DNA from: an uncultured Ruminococcus sp.
GTDB taxonomy: Bacteria > Bacillota > Clostridia > Oscillospirales > Ruminococcaceae
Assembly: GCA_949291125.1 (NCBI GenBank)
Contig: CASEUJ010000002.1
Coordinates: 62,001 to 126,000, forward strand
Direction of reading: 5' to 3'
Length of the DNA stretch: 64,000 bases
Shown: positions 1-9,706 of the stretch, one piece after another
How the letters are laid out: the number at the start of each line of letters is the position of its first letter
Position numbering within the stretch: the first letter of the stretch is position 1
Made by a program: the position numbers and the translations under genes
Notes under the pieces: model-generated
What the model was told of the DNA's origin: nothing
Databases searched by the model: none
Seen by the model: the letters and a program-made list of their open reading frames with translations, nothing else

Positions 1-953
1 TGGGCATCTGTCTTAGAAAGACCATAGTCTGTGGTGTAACGGCGCATTCTCTTATGTGGAAGCTCCGGCAGAGTTGCTTTGATCGTGTCCAGCATTTCAT
101 CGGTAAAGTTCACCTGTAAAATATCCGGCTCCGGAAAATAGCGATAATCATGTGCATTTTCCTTGCTGCGCATTGAGGAGGTTTCACCCTTATTTTCGTT
201 AAAGCGGCGCGTCTCCTGTACGACTTTCTTTCCGGCATCAAGCAGTCTAGACTGACGCTTGATTTCATAGTTAATGGCACGTGTGATGGACTTAAGCGAA
301 TTCATATTCTTGATTTCAGTACGTGTGCCAAGTTCTTTGTCCTCCGGACGCATAATAGAAACATTGACATCACAGCGAAGCGATCCTTCTTCCATCTTAC
401 AGTCGCTGACACCAGCATACTGCAGTAACAGAATAACTTTTTCAATAAACGCCTTTGCTTCTTCCGCAGAAGAGATATCCGGCTCAGTAACGATTTCCAC
501 TAGCGGAATACCACAACGGTTATAGTCCGCCAGAGAAACGGCGTTGAAATCATCGTGCACCAACTTCCCGGCGTCTTCTTCCAGATGGATGTGGTTGATA
601 CGGATCGATTTAGAACCATTTTCTGTTTCGATATCCACTTTCCCCTTCAAGCATAACGGGCGATAGAGCTGAGAAATCTGATACGCCTTCGGAAGATCCG
701 GATAAAAATAATTCTTTCGATCGAAAACAGAAAATTTATTGATATCGCAGCCCAGCGCAAATCCAGCCTTTACAGCATATTCAACGGCGGTTTGGTTGAT
801 TACCGGCAGTGTACCCGGCATACCGCTGCATACTGGGCAGCAGCGAGAGTTTGGGCTGCCGCCAAACTGTGCACCACAGGTACAGAATACTTTTGATTTT
901 GTCAGGAGTTCCGCATGAATCTCCAGACCAATAACAGGAATATAGGATGACAT
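1..953 (-). CDS. gatB: Asp/Glu-tRNA amidotransferase subunit B, partial (C-terminus beyond left edge)
   Basis: GatB binds misacylated Glu-tRNA(Gln) or Asp-tRNA(Asn) and phosphorylates the acyl group so that ammonia delivered by GatA can amidate it. The translated N-terminal 317 residues begin MSSYIPVIGLEIHAEL and carry the four-cysteine zinc cluster (FCTC, then CCPVC) and the GLEIH signature typical of the family. The ATG lies 19 bp past the gatA stop and follows an AAAGGAGG ribosome site. About one third of the usual ~475-residue protein is missing because the window ends. It is the last gene of gatCAB. Identity is secure. Confidence 0.95.
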   Translation of the reverse strand, partial: MSSYIPVIGLEIHAELLTKSKVFCTCGAQFGGSPNSRCCPVCSGMPGTLPVINQTAVEYAVKAGFALGCDINKFSVFDRKNYFYPDLPKAYQISQLYRPLCLKGKVDIETENGSKSIRINHIHLEEDAGKLVHDDFNAVSLADYNRCGIPLVEIVTEPDISSAEEAKAFIEKVILLLQYAGVSDCKMEEGSLRCDVNVSIMRPEDKELGTRTEIKNMNSLKSITRAINYEIKRQSRLLDAGKKVVQETRRFNENKGETSSMRSKENAHDYRYFPEPDILQVNFTDEMLDTIKATLPELPHKRMRRYTTDYGLSKTDA

Positions 954-972
954 AGTGATGTGCGTACCTCCT

Positions 973-2424
973 TTAAAGTACCGGTGCAACCGGTGTAAAT
1001 TGCTGCTCATAGGCATCAGCAACCTGTAAGATCGTGGCTTCATCAAACTGCTTGCCGATCAGGGACATACCGATGGGCATACCCGACGCATCATATCCGC
1101 AGGGTGTAGAAACAGCAGGAAGGGAAGCAATGTTGACGGTAACAGTACAGATATCTGCTTGATACATCTTTGCCGGATCAGAAATGTTTTCATGAATGCC
1201 ATATGCTACTGTCGGTGTTGTTGGCGTCAAGATTACATCACAGGATTCAAAGATGTGAGCATATTCGCTACGGATACGTTGTTTCAGTGCCATTGCTTTG
1301 CCGTAATAAGCATCATAGTAACCGCTGGAGAGAGCATAGTTTCCAAGGAGAATTCGGCGTTTTACTTCATCACCAAACCCCTCACTACGTGAGTTGCAGA
1401 TCAGTTCCTGAAATGTATCGCCTACTTTGCTACGATGTCCATATTTGATGCCGTCATAACGCGACAGATTAGAAGATGCCTCAGCAGAAGCGATCAGATA
1501 ATATGCTGCAACAGCATACTTCAAACTCGGCATGCTACATTCAATTAACTGTACGCCCATTTTTTCATAGGTTTTTGCTGCCTGCATAACAGCGGTTTTC
1601 ACGCCATCATCAATGCCGTCTGCATAAAATTCCTTTGGCAGTGCAATTCGCATTCCCTTGATCTCTTTTCCAAGCTTTGCGGTATAATCTTCCACTGCAT
1701 GTTTGGAAGATGTACCGTCATGGGGATCGAACCCAGAGATAGCGCCAAGCAGCAGTGCACAGTCTCTGGCATTATTGGCGATTGGTCCGATCTGGTCAAG
1801 CGAAGAAGCGAATGCTACCAAGCCATATCGCGAAACTCTGCCATAAGTCGGCTTTAAACCAGTTACACCACAGAATGCCGCCGGCTGACGAATCGATCCG
1901 CCAGTATCTGAGCCAATTGCAGCAGGTGCAAGAGAAGCAGCAACGCTTGCGGCCGAGCCACCCGATGAGCCACCAGGAACACGACCAAAATCATAGGGGT
2001 TTTTCGTCTTCGCAAATGCAGATGTCTGCGTCGAACCGCCCATAGCAAATTCGTCCATGCTGGTCTTTCCGAGTAAAATGGTATTTTGTATTTTCAGTTT
2101 TTCCATAACAGTGGCGTTATACGGCGGGACAAAGTCCTCAAGCATCTTTGATGCGCAAGTGGTACGGATGCCATCAGTGCAGATATTGTCTTTGATAGCA
2201 AGAGGAATACCGCACAACGCTCCCGCCTGCCCTGCATCAATTTTTTTCTGTGCAATTTTTGCATCCTCCAAAGCTCGCTCTGGAGTTACGGTGATATAAC
2301 TCTGCACATCACCATCAAGAGCCGCAATTCGGTTCAGATATCCCTGCGTCAGCTCGACTGCTGAAATCTCTTTTTGATCCAACATCTGGCGCAGTTGTGT
2401 GATCGTAAGCTTTTGATAATCCAT
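973..2424 (-). CDS. gatA: Asp/Glu-tRNA amidotransferase subunit A (amidase)
   Basis: GatA hydrolyses glutamine and passes ammonia to GatB for tRNA-dependent Gln/Asn synthesis. It is an amidase-signature enzyme of normal length (483 residues). The Ser-cisSer-Lys triad is visible: Lys78 in LAIKDN, Ser153 in PGGSSGGSAA and Ser177 in GSDTGGSIRQ. It lies between gatC (42 bp upstream) and gatB in one operon. The presence of the operon implies that this organism makes Gln-tRNA and/or Asn-tRNA indirectly. Confidence 0.97.
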   Translation of the reverse strand: MDYQKLTITQLRQMLDQKEISAVELTQGYLNRIAALDGDVQSYITVTPERALEDAKIAQKKIDAGQAGALCGIPLAIKDNICTDGIRTTCASKMLEDFVPPYNATVMEKLKIQNTILLGKTSMDEFAMGGSTQTSAFAKTKNPYDFGRVPGGSSGGSAASVAASLAPAAIGSDTGGSIRQPAAFCGVTGLKPTYGRVSRYGLVAFASSLDQIGPIANNARDCALLLGAISGFDPHDGTSSKHAVEDYTAKLGKEIKGMRIALPKEFYADGIDDGVKTAVMQAAKTYEKMGVQLIECSMPSLKYAVAAYYLIASAEASSNLSRYDGIKYGHRSKVGDTFQELICNSRSEGFGDEVKRRILLGNYALSSGYYDAYYGKAMALKQRIRSEYAHIFESCDVILTPTTPTVAYGIHENISDPAKMYQADICTVTVNIASLPAVSTPCGYDASGMPIGMSLIGKQFDEATILQVADAYEQQFTPVAPVL

Positions 2425-2466
2425 TTGACTTGCGTCCGCAAATGATGCGGACTCCTCCTTTTTAGT

Positions 2467-2745
2467 TTATTCTACAACTTTGGGCACAACGAAACAGTTT
2501 TCATCATGTACGGCATTTTGCAGGATCTTTTCCGTCGGGAAACTCTCTGCACTGATATCCTCACGAAGATCATTGAGGTAGACATTCTTATTATCAGCCT
2601 CTGCATCATATTCCACATCAATTTCTTTGACCGTATCCATAATATTGATAATACTGGTCATATCAGCAGCCATTTTCTTCATTTCTTCCGGCGTAAAATT
2701 AAGCTTTCCAAGCTCTGCCAGGTATGCGATCATTTCTAAGTTCAA
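2467..2745 (-). CDS. gatC: Asp/Glu-tRNA amidotransferase subunit C
   Basis: A 92-residue acidic subunit that wraps round the GatA-GatB interface and stabilises it. The start (MNLEMIAYLAELGKLNFT) and the LREDI motif at residues 58-62 are typical of GatC, and the length is normal. It is the first gene of gatCAB. A promoter is seen about 110 bp upstream on the minus strand. No T-box specifier structure was recognised in the short leader. Confidence 0.93.
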   Translation of the reverse strand: MNLEMIAYLAELGKLNFTPEEMKKMAADMTSIINIMDTVKEIDVEYDAEADNKNVYLNDLREDISAESFPTEKILQNAVHDENCFVVPKVVE

Positions 2746-2857
2746 ATCAGATCCCTCGTTTCTTTCTGTTTATATGATACTCCTTTAATCTGGGCAATTA
2801 TTGCCGAAAATCAGAGACGTCTTATCTGCGTACAGCAGACATTTTATGATCTGTTCT

Positions 2858-2886
2858 ATTATAGCACAACTGTCTTTTTTTTGCAA
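2858..2886 (-). promoter_or_regulatory. Predicted sigma-A promoter of gatCAB
   Basis: Read on the minus strand, the -35 box is TTGCAA and the -10 box is TATAAT with a 17-bp spacer, 112 bp before the gatC start. The -10 is a perfect match and the -35 matches at four of six positions. It is back to back with the dapF promoter. Confidence 0.6.
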
Positions 2887-2944
2887 GTTTTTTCTTGTGA
2901 GAGCCGATAAATTTCCAGAAAAGAAAAAAATTTCAGAATACAAC

Positions 2945-2973
2945 TTGATTTTTTTGGATGTTTTCAGTATAAT
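2945..2973 (+). promoter_or_regulatory. Predicted sigma-A promoter of the dapF operon
   Basis: TTGATT, 17-bp spacer, TATAAT, followed about 35 bp later by dapF with its GGAGGAATC ribosome site. It is the only clear promoter before the six-gene plus-strand operon that runs to 9679. Confidence 0.65.
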
Positions 2974-3008
2974 AGAAAAGGATAACATGATGGAGTAGGA
3001 GGAATCAT

Positions 3009-3860
3009 ATGCTGACTTTTTCTAAAATGCATGGAATTGGCAATTGTTATATCTATGTCAATTGCTTTAAAGAAACCGTAGAGAACCCAGAAAAGCTTTC
3101 GGTTTTTCTGAGTGATATCCGATTTGGTATTGGTTCGGATGGATTAATTCTGATCCTTCCCTCAGACAAGGCTGATTTCCGGATGCGTATTTTTAATGCG
3201 GATGGTTCAGAGGCAATGATGTGCGGAAACGGGATCCGGTGTGTCGGCAAATATGTCTATGATATGGGCATGACGGATCAGACTGAGATCTCGGTGGAAA
3301 CAAACTCCGGTATCAAGTATCTGACGCTTTATCCGGGTGCAGATGGAAAGATTGAAAGTGTGAAAGTTGATATGGGTAAGGCGATTTTAACGCCAAAGGA
3401 GATTCCAATTCGCTCAGAACTTGATCGCTTTGTGGCGCAGCCGGTGGAAGTGGATGGCGTGACTTATGAAATGACCTGCATTTCCATGGGAAATCCGCAT
3501 GCTGTTGTATTTATGCAAGACGTGGATTCATTAGATTTAGAAAAAATCGGTCCCTCTTTTGAACATCATACGTTGTTTCCGGATCGTGTAAATACAGAAT
3601 TTGTCCGTGTGATCGACGACCACACTCTGCAAATGCGTGTTTGGGAGCGTGGAAGCGGTGAAACATTTGCCTGTGGAACTGGCACATGTGCTACTGTAGT
3701 GGCTGCTGTTCTCAATGGATATTGTCAAAAAGAAGAGGAGATCCTCGTACATCTGCGCGGCGGTGATCTGCGTATTATTTATCATGAAGATGAGTCTGTC
3801 ACCATGATTGGTCCGGCAACCTATATCTTTGAAGGAAAGATTGAACTTCCAGAGCTTTGA
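3009..3860 (+). CDS. dapF: Diaminopimelate epimerase
   Basis: Converts LL- to meso-diaminopimelate, the precursor of lysine and of the peptidoglycan cross-link. The two catalytic cysteines are present: Cys72 in MMCGNGIRCVG and Cys222 in ACGTGTCATVV. The length of 283 residues is normal. The ATG has a GGAGGAATC ribosome site. The next gene makes the LL-diaminopimelate substrate, so the two form a functional pair. The motif after the first Gly-Asn reads GNCYIYVN rather than GNDF; I believe this is common in Firmicutes but could not check. Confidence 0.96.
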   Translation: MLTFSKMHGIGNCYIYVNCFKETVENPEKLSVFLSDIRFGIGSDGLILILPSDKADFRMRIFNADGSEAMMCGNGIRCVGKYVYDMGMTDQTEISVETNSGIKYLTLYPGADGKIESVKVDMGKAILTPKEIPIRSELDRFVAQPVEVDGVTYEMTCISMGNPHAVVFMQDVDSLDLEKIGPSFEHHTLFPDRVNTEFVRVIDDHTLQMRVWERGSGETFACGTGTCATVVAAVLNGYCQKEEEILVHLRGGDLRIIYHEDESVTMIGPATYIFEGKIELPEL

Positions 3861-3910
3861 TAAAATCATAACCGTATTTTGCCACAACAAGATAGAAAGG
3901 AAAAATCACT

Positions 3911-5116
3911 ATGCCAAAAATCAATGAGAACTTTTTGAAACTTGAAAAAAATTATTTGTTCATTAACATTGCAAAAAAAGTCAATTCTTTTTTGAAAAAA
4001 AATCCAGATGCGCCGCTAATTCGTATGGGTATCGGTGACGTTACTCTGCCGATCGCACCAGTTTGTGTGGAAGCAATGAAAAAAGGTGCCGAAGAAATGG
4101 GCGTCAAAGAAACTTTCAAAGGCTACGAAGACAGCGGAACCGGCTATGACTTTTTGAAGAAGGCAATTGCAGGCTACTACAAAAAGTTTGGCGTTTCGCT
4201 GGAACTTGATGAGATCCGCGTTAATGATGGTGCAAAAAGTGACTGTGGCAATATCGTCGATATCTTTGACGATAACAATATCGTTCTGATTACTGATCCG
4301 GCTTATCCGGTCTATGTGGACTCGAATAAGATGAGTGGCAGAACAATCATTTATGCAGATTCTAATGAAGCAAATGGATTTGCAGCAATGCCGGATTCAT
4401 CTGTTCATGCAGATCTGATTTACTTATGTTCCCCGAACAATCCGACTGGTTCTGCTTACACCAGAGCTCAGTTGAAAGAATGGATTGATTACGCAAAAGC
4501 AAATGAAGCCATCATTATTTATGATGCAGCATATGAAGCATTTATTACGGATCCAGAAGTGCCACACAGCATTTATGAAGTCAATGGTGCAAAAGAGTGT
4601 GCCATTGAAATGTGTTCGCTCTCCAAAACTGCTGGATTTACGGGTATGCGTTGTGGCTATACAGTTGTGCCATCTGCACTGCATGTCACCACTTCTAACG
4701 GTGAAGATGTCAGCATTGCTCAGCTCTGGGGCAGACGGCAGGGGAGTAAGTTCAATGGTGTTTCCTATCCAGTACAGTGTGCTGCTGCGGCAGTGTTTAC
4801 GGAAGAAGGGTTGAAGCAGATTCACGAGAATATCGCGTATTACCAAGAAAATGCCGCGATTATTGCGAAAACCATGGATGATCTCGGTATCCAGTACACA
4901 GGCGGAAAAAATTCTCCGTACATCTGGCTTAAGTGTCCGAAGGGAATGTCTAGTTGGGATTTCTTTGATTACCTACTGGAGAAGATTGCAGTTGTTGGCA
5001 CACCAGGTGAAGGCTTTGGTAAAAATGGAAAGGGTTGGTTCCGCCTGACCGCATTTGGTGACCGTGAAAAGACAATCGAAGCAATGGAGCGCGTCAAGAA
5101 GCTCCTTTCTGAATAA
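3911..5116 (+). CDS. dapL: LL-diaminopimelate aminotransferase
   Basis: A pyridoxal-phosphate enzyme that makes LL-diaminopimelate directly from tetrahydrodipicolinate, bypassing the acylated intermediates. It is a fold-type I aminotransferase of 401 residues. SPNNPTG lies at 174-180, the PLP lysine is probably Lys239 in SLSKTAGFTGMR, and the start KINENFLKLEKNYLF is typical of DapL. It is preceded by AAAGG and directly follows dapF. Finding dapL with dapF indicates that lysine and cell-wall synthesis use the aminotransferase variant of the pathway. Confidence 0.96.
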   Translation: MPKINENFLKLEKNYLFINIAKKVNSFLKKNPDAPLIRMGIGDVTLPIAPVCVEAMKKGAEEMGVKETFKGYEDSGTGYDFLKKAIAGYYKKFGVSLELDEIRVNDGAKSDCGNIVDIFDDNNIVLITDPAYPVYVDSNKMSGRTIIYADSNEANGFAAMPDSSVHADLIYLCSPNNPTGSAYTRAQLKEWIDYAKANEAIIIYDAAYEAFITDPEVPHSIYEVNGAKECAIEMCSLSKTAGFTGMRCGYTVVPSALHVTTSNGEDVSIAQLWGRRQGSKFNGVSYPVQCAAAAVFTEEGLKQIHENIAYYQENAAIIAKTMDDLGIQYTGGKNSPYIWLKCPKGMSSWDFFDYLLEKIAVVGTPGEGFGKNGKGWFRLTAFGDREKTIEAMERVKKLLSE

Positions 5117-5149
5117 TACAAACAAAATCCATCGGAGGTATCAGAAATT

Positions 5150-5419
5150 ATGCGAGCAGTTATTACTGTAATCGGAAAAGATAATGTAGGCATCCTACAC
5201 AAAGTCAGCGGAGTTTGCGCCAACTATCAGGCAAATGTCCTTGAAGTAACTCAGAGCGTTTTGCAGGATATGTTTGCCATGATTATGATGGTAGATATTA
5301 CAAAAATGACAACTGATTTCACCAAGCTTAGCGATGATCTGAGCGCACTTGGCGAAACACTGGGATTATCGATCCACACGATGCATGAGGATATTTTCAA
5401 CGCCATGCACCGGATATAA
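5150..5419 (+). CDS. ACT domain protein (UPF0237)
   Basis: An 89-residue protein that is essentially one ACT domain (MRAVITVIGKDNVGILHKVS, then an LEVTQSVLQDMFAMIMMVD strand). ACT domains bind amino acids and often regulate their metabolism, and the UPF0237 group resembles half of GcvR. Its ligand is not known. It is 33 bp after dapL and 21 bp before the UPF0210 gene. The pairing of UPF0237 with UPF0210 is frequent in Firmicutes and suggests that the two proteins act together; this is inference. Confidence 0.85.
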   Translation: MRAVITVIGKDNVGILHKVSGVCANYQANVLEVTQSVLQDMFAMIMMVDITKMTTDFTKLSDDLSALGETLGLSIHTMHEDIFNAMHRI

Positions 5420-5440
5420 CTAAAAAGCAGGAGAAAGCGC

Positions 5441-6811
5441 ATGAATAGTACAATGTTTAATGCAGGGGATATCTTAGAAACGATTCGTATGATCCAGGAT
5501 GAATGTCTGGATATCCGCACGATCACAATGGGAATCTCGCTGCTGGACTGTATTGATCCAGATATTGACAAGGCCTGCCAAAAGGTCTACGATAAAATTA
5601 CAACAAAAGCAGCAAAGCTTGTAGAGATCGGTGAAAGAATCGAAAAAGAATACGGGATTCCGATTATCAATAAACGTATTTCGGTCACACCAATCGCCAT
5701 GCTGGCGGCTGCATGCCCGGGAAAAAGTCCGGTTGCATTTGCCAGAACACTGCAAAAGGCAGCTGAGACTTGCGGCGTCAACTTTGTCGGCGGTTATTCC
5801 GCATTGGTACATAAAGGGTTCAGCGCAGGGGATCTTGAACTGATCCGTTCAATTCCGGAGGCGTTGGATATTACCACTCGCCTTTGTTCGTCCGTCAATG
5901 TCGGTACAACCAGAAGTGGAATCAATATGGATGCCGTAAAAATCATGGGAGAAGTTGTTCTTGAATCCGCAAAGCTTACGGCAGACCGCCAGTGCGTTGG
6001 ACCGTCTAAGCTTGTGATTTTCTGTAATGCACCAGAGGATAATCCGTTTATGGCTGGTGCATTCCATGGTGTTGGGGAGTCTGATTGCGTCATCAATGTC
6101 GGTGTCTCTGGACCAGGTGTTGTGCGCTCGACCATTGCAAAATATCCAGATGCATCCATCGATGAACTTGCGGATATTATCAAAAAGACTGCATTCAAGA
6201 TCACACGTATGGGTCAATTGGTCGGCACAAAGGCTTCGCAGATGCTTGGTGTTCCGTTTGGTATCGTTGATCTTTCTCTTGCGCCGACACCGGCTGTGGG
6301 AGACAGTGTTGCGCACATTCTGGAGACTATGGGCTTGGAAGTATGCGGCACACATGGCACGACAGCGGCTTTGGCATTGCTCAATGACGCTGTAAAGAAG
6401 GGCGGCGTTATGGCATCTTCTAATGTCGGCGGACTTTCCGGGGCATTTATACCAGTTTCCGAAGATGCCGGCATGATTGATGCTGCTGTAGATGGTACAT
6501 TGACCTTGAACAAGTTGGAAGCCATGACTTCCGTATGCTCCGTGGGGCTGGATATGATCGCAATTCCTGGAGACGTACCGGCATCTACAATCTCAGCGAT
6601 CATTGCAGATGAAATGGCGATCGGTATGGTCAATAATAAGACAACAGCTGTTCGTATTATCCCGGCAATTGGGCTCCAAGAAGGGGATATGTTGGAATAT
6701 GGTGGTCTGTTTGGAAGTGCGCCGGTAATGCCGGTCAGCGAGAAATCTTCTGAAAAGTTTATTTCTCGCGGCGGCAGAATTCCTGCACCGATGCACAGTA
6801 TAAAAAACTAA
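5441..6811 (+). CDS. PFL family protein (UPF0210/DUF711), function unknown
   Basis: A 456-residue soluble protein of the UPF0210 family, structurally related to glycyl-radical (pyruvate formate-lyase-like) barrels but without a glycyl-radical motif. Family marks include an N-terminal [20 protein letters not shown], a central [11 protein letters not shown] and a C-terminal [10 protein letters not shown]. It follows the ACT-domain gene by 21 bp after AGGAGAAAG. No enzymatic activity is established for the family to my knowledge. The neighbouring dap genes and the ACT protein hint at amino-acid-linked regulation. Confidence 0.85.
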   Translation: MNSTMFNAGDILETIRMIQDECLDIRTITMGISLLDCIDPDIDKACQKVYDKITTKAAKLVEIGERIEKEYGIPIINKRISVTPIAMLAAACPGKSPVAFARTLQKAAETCGVNFVGGYSALVHKGFSAGDLELIRSIPEALDITTRLCSSVNVGTTRSGINMDAVKIMGEVVLESAKLTADRQCVGPSKLVIFCNAPEDNPFMAGAFHGVGESDCVINVGVSGPGVVRSTIAKYPDASIDELADIIKKTAFKITRMGQLVGTKASQMLGVPFGIVDLSLAPTPAVGDSVAHILETMGLEVCGTHGTTAALALLNDAVKKGGVMASSNVGGLSGAFIPVSEDAGMIDAAVDGTLTLNKLEAMTSVCSVGLDMIAIPGDVPASTISAIIADEMAIGMVNNKTTAVRIIPAIGLQEGDMLEYGGLFGSAPVMPVSEKSSEKFISRGGRIPAPMHSIKN

Positions 6812-6812
6812 G

Positions 6813-8063
6813 ATGCAGACAGATATTCTGATTTGCGGCGGCGGCGCTTCCGGGCTTGCCGCCGCTATTGTAATACGGCAACTTCGACCAGATCTTCGTG
6901 TTTGCATTGCAGAGAGGAATTCTCGTATTGGAAAAAAGATCTTGGTGACTGGAAATGGCCGCTGTAATCTTGGCAATGTTTTCCATCAAAAAGGCGACTA
7001 CTATGGTACAATTACCACACTATTGTCAGAAGTCTTCGCAAATACAATTGATACTAAAACTTTTTTTGCAAATATGGGACTCTATTGTCGTGAAGACAAT
7101 GAAGGTCGGCTTTATCCGCATAGCAATCAGGCCGCATCTGTTCTGGATGCACTGCGATTCACCGCTCAGCATCTTGGCGTGGAGGTGCGCTGTGATTGCA
7201 AGATCACAGATCTGCAGAAAAGAGACCTGTTTTACGCACAGGCATCACAAGATGAAATTGTGGCACATGCGGTAATCATGACATCAGGCGGACTCGCTGC
7301 GCCAAAAACAGGCTCAGATGGAAACACTCTTACTTTTTTAAAGAAAATGGGTCATCATTCTACAACACTTCAACCTGCATTGACCAACTTCTCCGTGTGT
7401 ACAGACCAAATGCGCTTTTTAAAAGGTGCGAGAATTCCAGCATTGGTCACAGCACTTGATGCAAATGAAAAAAAGCTTGCAACCGAACAAGGAGAAGTGC
7501 AGTTTACAGAACGTGGGATCTCTGGTATTTGTGTGATGAATTTATCTGCAATGTGTTTTAAGAAGAATCCGGTCTACCTTTCAATGCATCTGCTGCCGAA
7601 AAAAAAGCCGGAACAGATCCTGCAAATGCTATGGGAAGTATATGCAATCCGTGCACAGTGGAAATGTGAAGATTTTCTCACCGGCTTGTTTCCAAAGAAG
7701 ATCGCCACATTCTTGTTGCGGCAATGCATGCCGGAATTGCTGCTTTCTGATCCGGTTTGTCATATGACTCCTTCTGATCTGGAAGCTTTAGTAAATTTAT
7801 TTCAAGATTGGCGATTTCCAATTTCTGGACGCGGTAGTTGGCAGGATGCGCAGGTGACTGCCGGTGGAATTCCGGCAGAAGAGCTGCGTTCAGATCTGCA
7901 ATCCAAAAAAGTATGTGGCTTGTTTTTTGCCGGTGAGATATTGGATTTGCATGGAAAATGTGGCGGTTATAACCTGGACTGGGCATGGCGTTCGGGACAG
8001 TATGCTGCACAGAGTGTGATCGCATTTTTATCGCACAAACAGGGGAGAGAGAGAAGTGTATGA
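6813..8063 (+). CDS. HI0933/BaiN-family flavoprotein oxidoreductase
   Basis: A 416-residue FAD enzyme. The N-terminal Rossmann fold reads ILICGGGASGLAAAI, followed by the GNGRCNLGN motif diagnostic of the HI0933 family. The C-terminal FAD loop is GKCGGYNLDWAWRSGQ. Members include BaiN-type bile-acid reductases, but most have no known substrate. The start codon is 1 bp after the UPF0210 stop, and the gene ends in an ATGA overlap with the next flavoprotein, so translation is probably coupled. Confidence 0.85.
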   Translation: MQTDILICGGGASGLAAAIVIRQLRPDLRVCIAERNSRIGKKILVTGNGRCNLGNVFHQKGDYYGTITTLLSEVFANTIDTKTFFANMGLYCREDNEGRLYPHSNQAASVLDALRFTAQHLGVEVRCDCKITDLQKRDLFYAQASQDEIVAHAVIMTSGGLAAPKTGSDGNTLTFLKKMGHHSTTLQPALTNFSVCTDQMRFLKGARIPALVTALDANEKKLATEQGEVQFTERGISGICVMNLSAMCFKKNPVYLSMHLLPKKKPEQILQMLWEVYAIRAQWKCEDFLTGLFPKKIATFLLRQCMPELLLSDPVCHMTPSDLEALVNLFQDWRFPISGRGSWQDAQVTAGGIPAEELRSDLQSKKVCGLFFAGEILDLHGKCGGYNLDWAWRSGQYAAQSVIAFLSHKQGRERSV

Positions 8064-9679
8064 TCAAACTGATGAATCTAACGATGCCGTATACATATAC
8101 AGAACAAGAGCTATATGTAGCAGTGGCAAAGCGCTTAAAAATTCATACTCAGACAGTAGAACAGATCACATATCTGAAAAAATCAATTGATGCTAGAAAA
8201 AAAACTCAGATTTTTGTTGTACTGACCCTGCTAGTCTGCATAAAAGAAGAGGAACGTATCCTAAAACGCTTTGCATCAGACCGCAATGTACAAAAATATA
8301 CCCCTTATCATTATGTCATTCCATCCAGATGTGCACTTCAAAATTCACATAAGCGCCCGGTGATAGTAGGGTTTGGTCCGGCCGGCATGTTTGCCGCTTA
8401 CTTACTTGCAAAGGCTGGACTATGCCCACTTGTACTGGAACGCGGCTTGTGTGTAGAACAGCGACGACAGGATGTGGAACTATTCCGAAGAACTGGAAGG
8501 CTTGACCCTTCCAGTAATGTTCAGTTCGGAGAAGGCGGTGCTGGGACATTTTCAGATGGAAAACTGACCACTGGAATCAAGGATAACCGCATTCGATTTG
8601 TACTCGAAACATTTGTTTCCTGTGGTGCACCAGAAGAAATTTTATACCTTGCCAAGCCGCATATCGGTACAGATCGCTTGATTGGAGTAGTGCGTGAAAT
8701 GCGAAAAGCTATTCAAAAAAATGGCGGTGAAATTGTATTCGGCGCACGTTTGACGAAACTACTGCAAAAAAATAATACGCTATATGGAGTCGTCTATGAA
8801 AAAAACGGAATCGAATATACAATAGGAACAACAAGCTGTATTCTTGCTGTAGGACACAGCGCAAGAGATACTTTTTCTATGCTCTATGAGAGTGGTATTG
8901 CCATGGTGCAAAAGAATTTTGCGGTGGGTATGCGCATTGAGCATCCCCAGTATTTCATTGATAAAGTGATGTACGGGGATGAAAAAAAACGACCACAACT
9001 TATGCCGGCGGCAGATTATAAACTTGTGGTGCATCTCCCAAATGGAAAAAGTTTGTACACATTTTGTATGTGTCCCGGTGGGGAAGTGGTTGCCGCCTCC
9101 TCTGAGCCAGAGCGTCTCGTGGTAAATGGCATGAGCAATTATAAGCGTGATGGCAGAAATGCTAACAGTGCACTTTTGGTCGGCGTGTCAGCGGATGAGC
9201 TTCATAGTACACATCCACTCGCAGGCATAGAATTTCAGAGAAAACTCGAGCATGATGCTTTTTTGGCTGGCGGTGGAAATTATTATGCGCCGGTATGCTG
9301 TGTTGGCGATTTTTTACAAAAACAGACACCGCGAACGCTTGGTGATGTAGTACCAACATATACGCCTGGTGTTTCACTCGTGCTTCCAGATCAATACCTG
9401 CCAGCATTTATTGCAGAGACGCTGCGTCTAGGGATTCCTGAGATGGATCGAAAAATCCATGGGTTTGCAATGGCAGACGCTGTACTAACTGGAGTTGAAA
9501 GTCGAAGTTCTTCACCTGTGCGAATCATCCGAGATGCAACTTGTATGTCCACGTCGTTGAAGGGATTATACCCCTGCGGAGAAGGTGCCGGTTATGCTGG
9601 CGGGATCACGTCTGCGGCTGTAGATGGGTTACGCTGTGCAGAACAGTTGATTCAGAATGTAACGACGACTGACCTGTAA
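8060..9679 (+). CDS. FAD-dependent dehydrogenase (COG2509 type)
   Basis: A 539-residue flavoprotein with an N-terminal ~100-residue domain of its own. The FAD-binding motif GFGPAGMFAAYLLAKAG is near residue 100, followed by FGEGGAGTFSDGKL and a C-terminal PCGEGAGYAGGITSAA loop. These mark the COG2509 group of uncharacterised dehydrogenases. I chose the ATG that overlaps the preceding stop (ATGA) with GGGAGAGA upstream, rather than an earlier in-frame ATG inside the previous gene. It is the last gene of the dap operon; its substrate is unknown. Confidence 0.85.
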   Translation: MIKLMNLTMPYTYTEQELYVAVAKRLKIHTQTVEQITYLKKSIDARKKTQIFVVLTLLVCIKEEERILKRFASDRNVQKYTPYHYVIPSRCALQNSHKRPVIVGFGPAGMFAAYLLAKAGLCPLVLERGLCVEQRRQDVELFRRTGRLDPSSNVQFGEGGAGTFSDGKLTTGIKDNRIRFVLETFVSCGAPEEILYLAKPHIGTDRLIGVVREMRKAIQKNGGEIVFGARLTKLLQKNNTLYGVVYEKNGIEYTIGTTSCILAVGHSARDTFSMLYESGIAMVQKNFAVGMRIEHPQYFIDKVMYGDEKKRPQLMPAADYKLVVHLPNGKSLYTFCMCPGGEVVAASSEPERLVVNGMSNYKRDGRNANSALLVGVSADELHSTHPLAGIEFQRKLEHDAFLAGGGNYYAPVCCVGDFLQKQTPRTLGDVVPTYTPGVSLVLPDQYLPAFIAETLRLGIPEMDRKIHGFAMADAVLTGVESRSSSPVRIIRDATCMSTSLKGLYPCGEGAGYAGGITSAAVDGLRCAEQLIQNVTTTDL

Positions 9680-9706
9680 AAACATGTCCGTGTAGACAAG
9701 TCTATG

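Noticed and set aside
2746-2857. T-box riboswitch before gatCAB
   Set aside because: The leader is only about 110 nt and no T-box sequence or terminator/antiterminator pair was seen.
5849-6355. Long open frame (168 codons) on the minus strand opposite the UPF0210 gene
   Set aside because: It is fully antisense to a well-supported gene, has no ribosome site and reads as low-quality protein rich in Cys, His and Arg.
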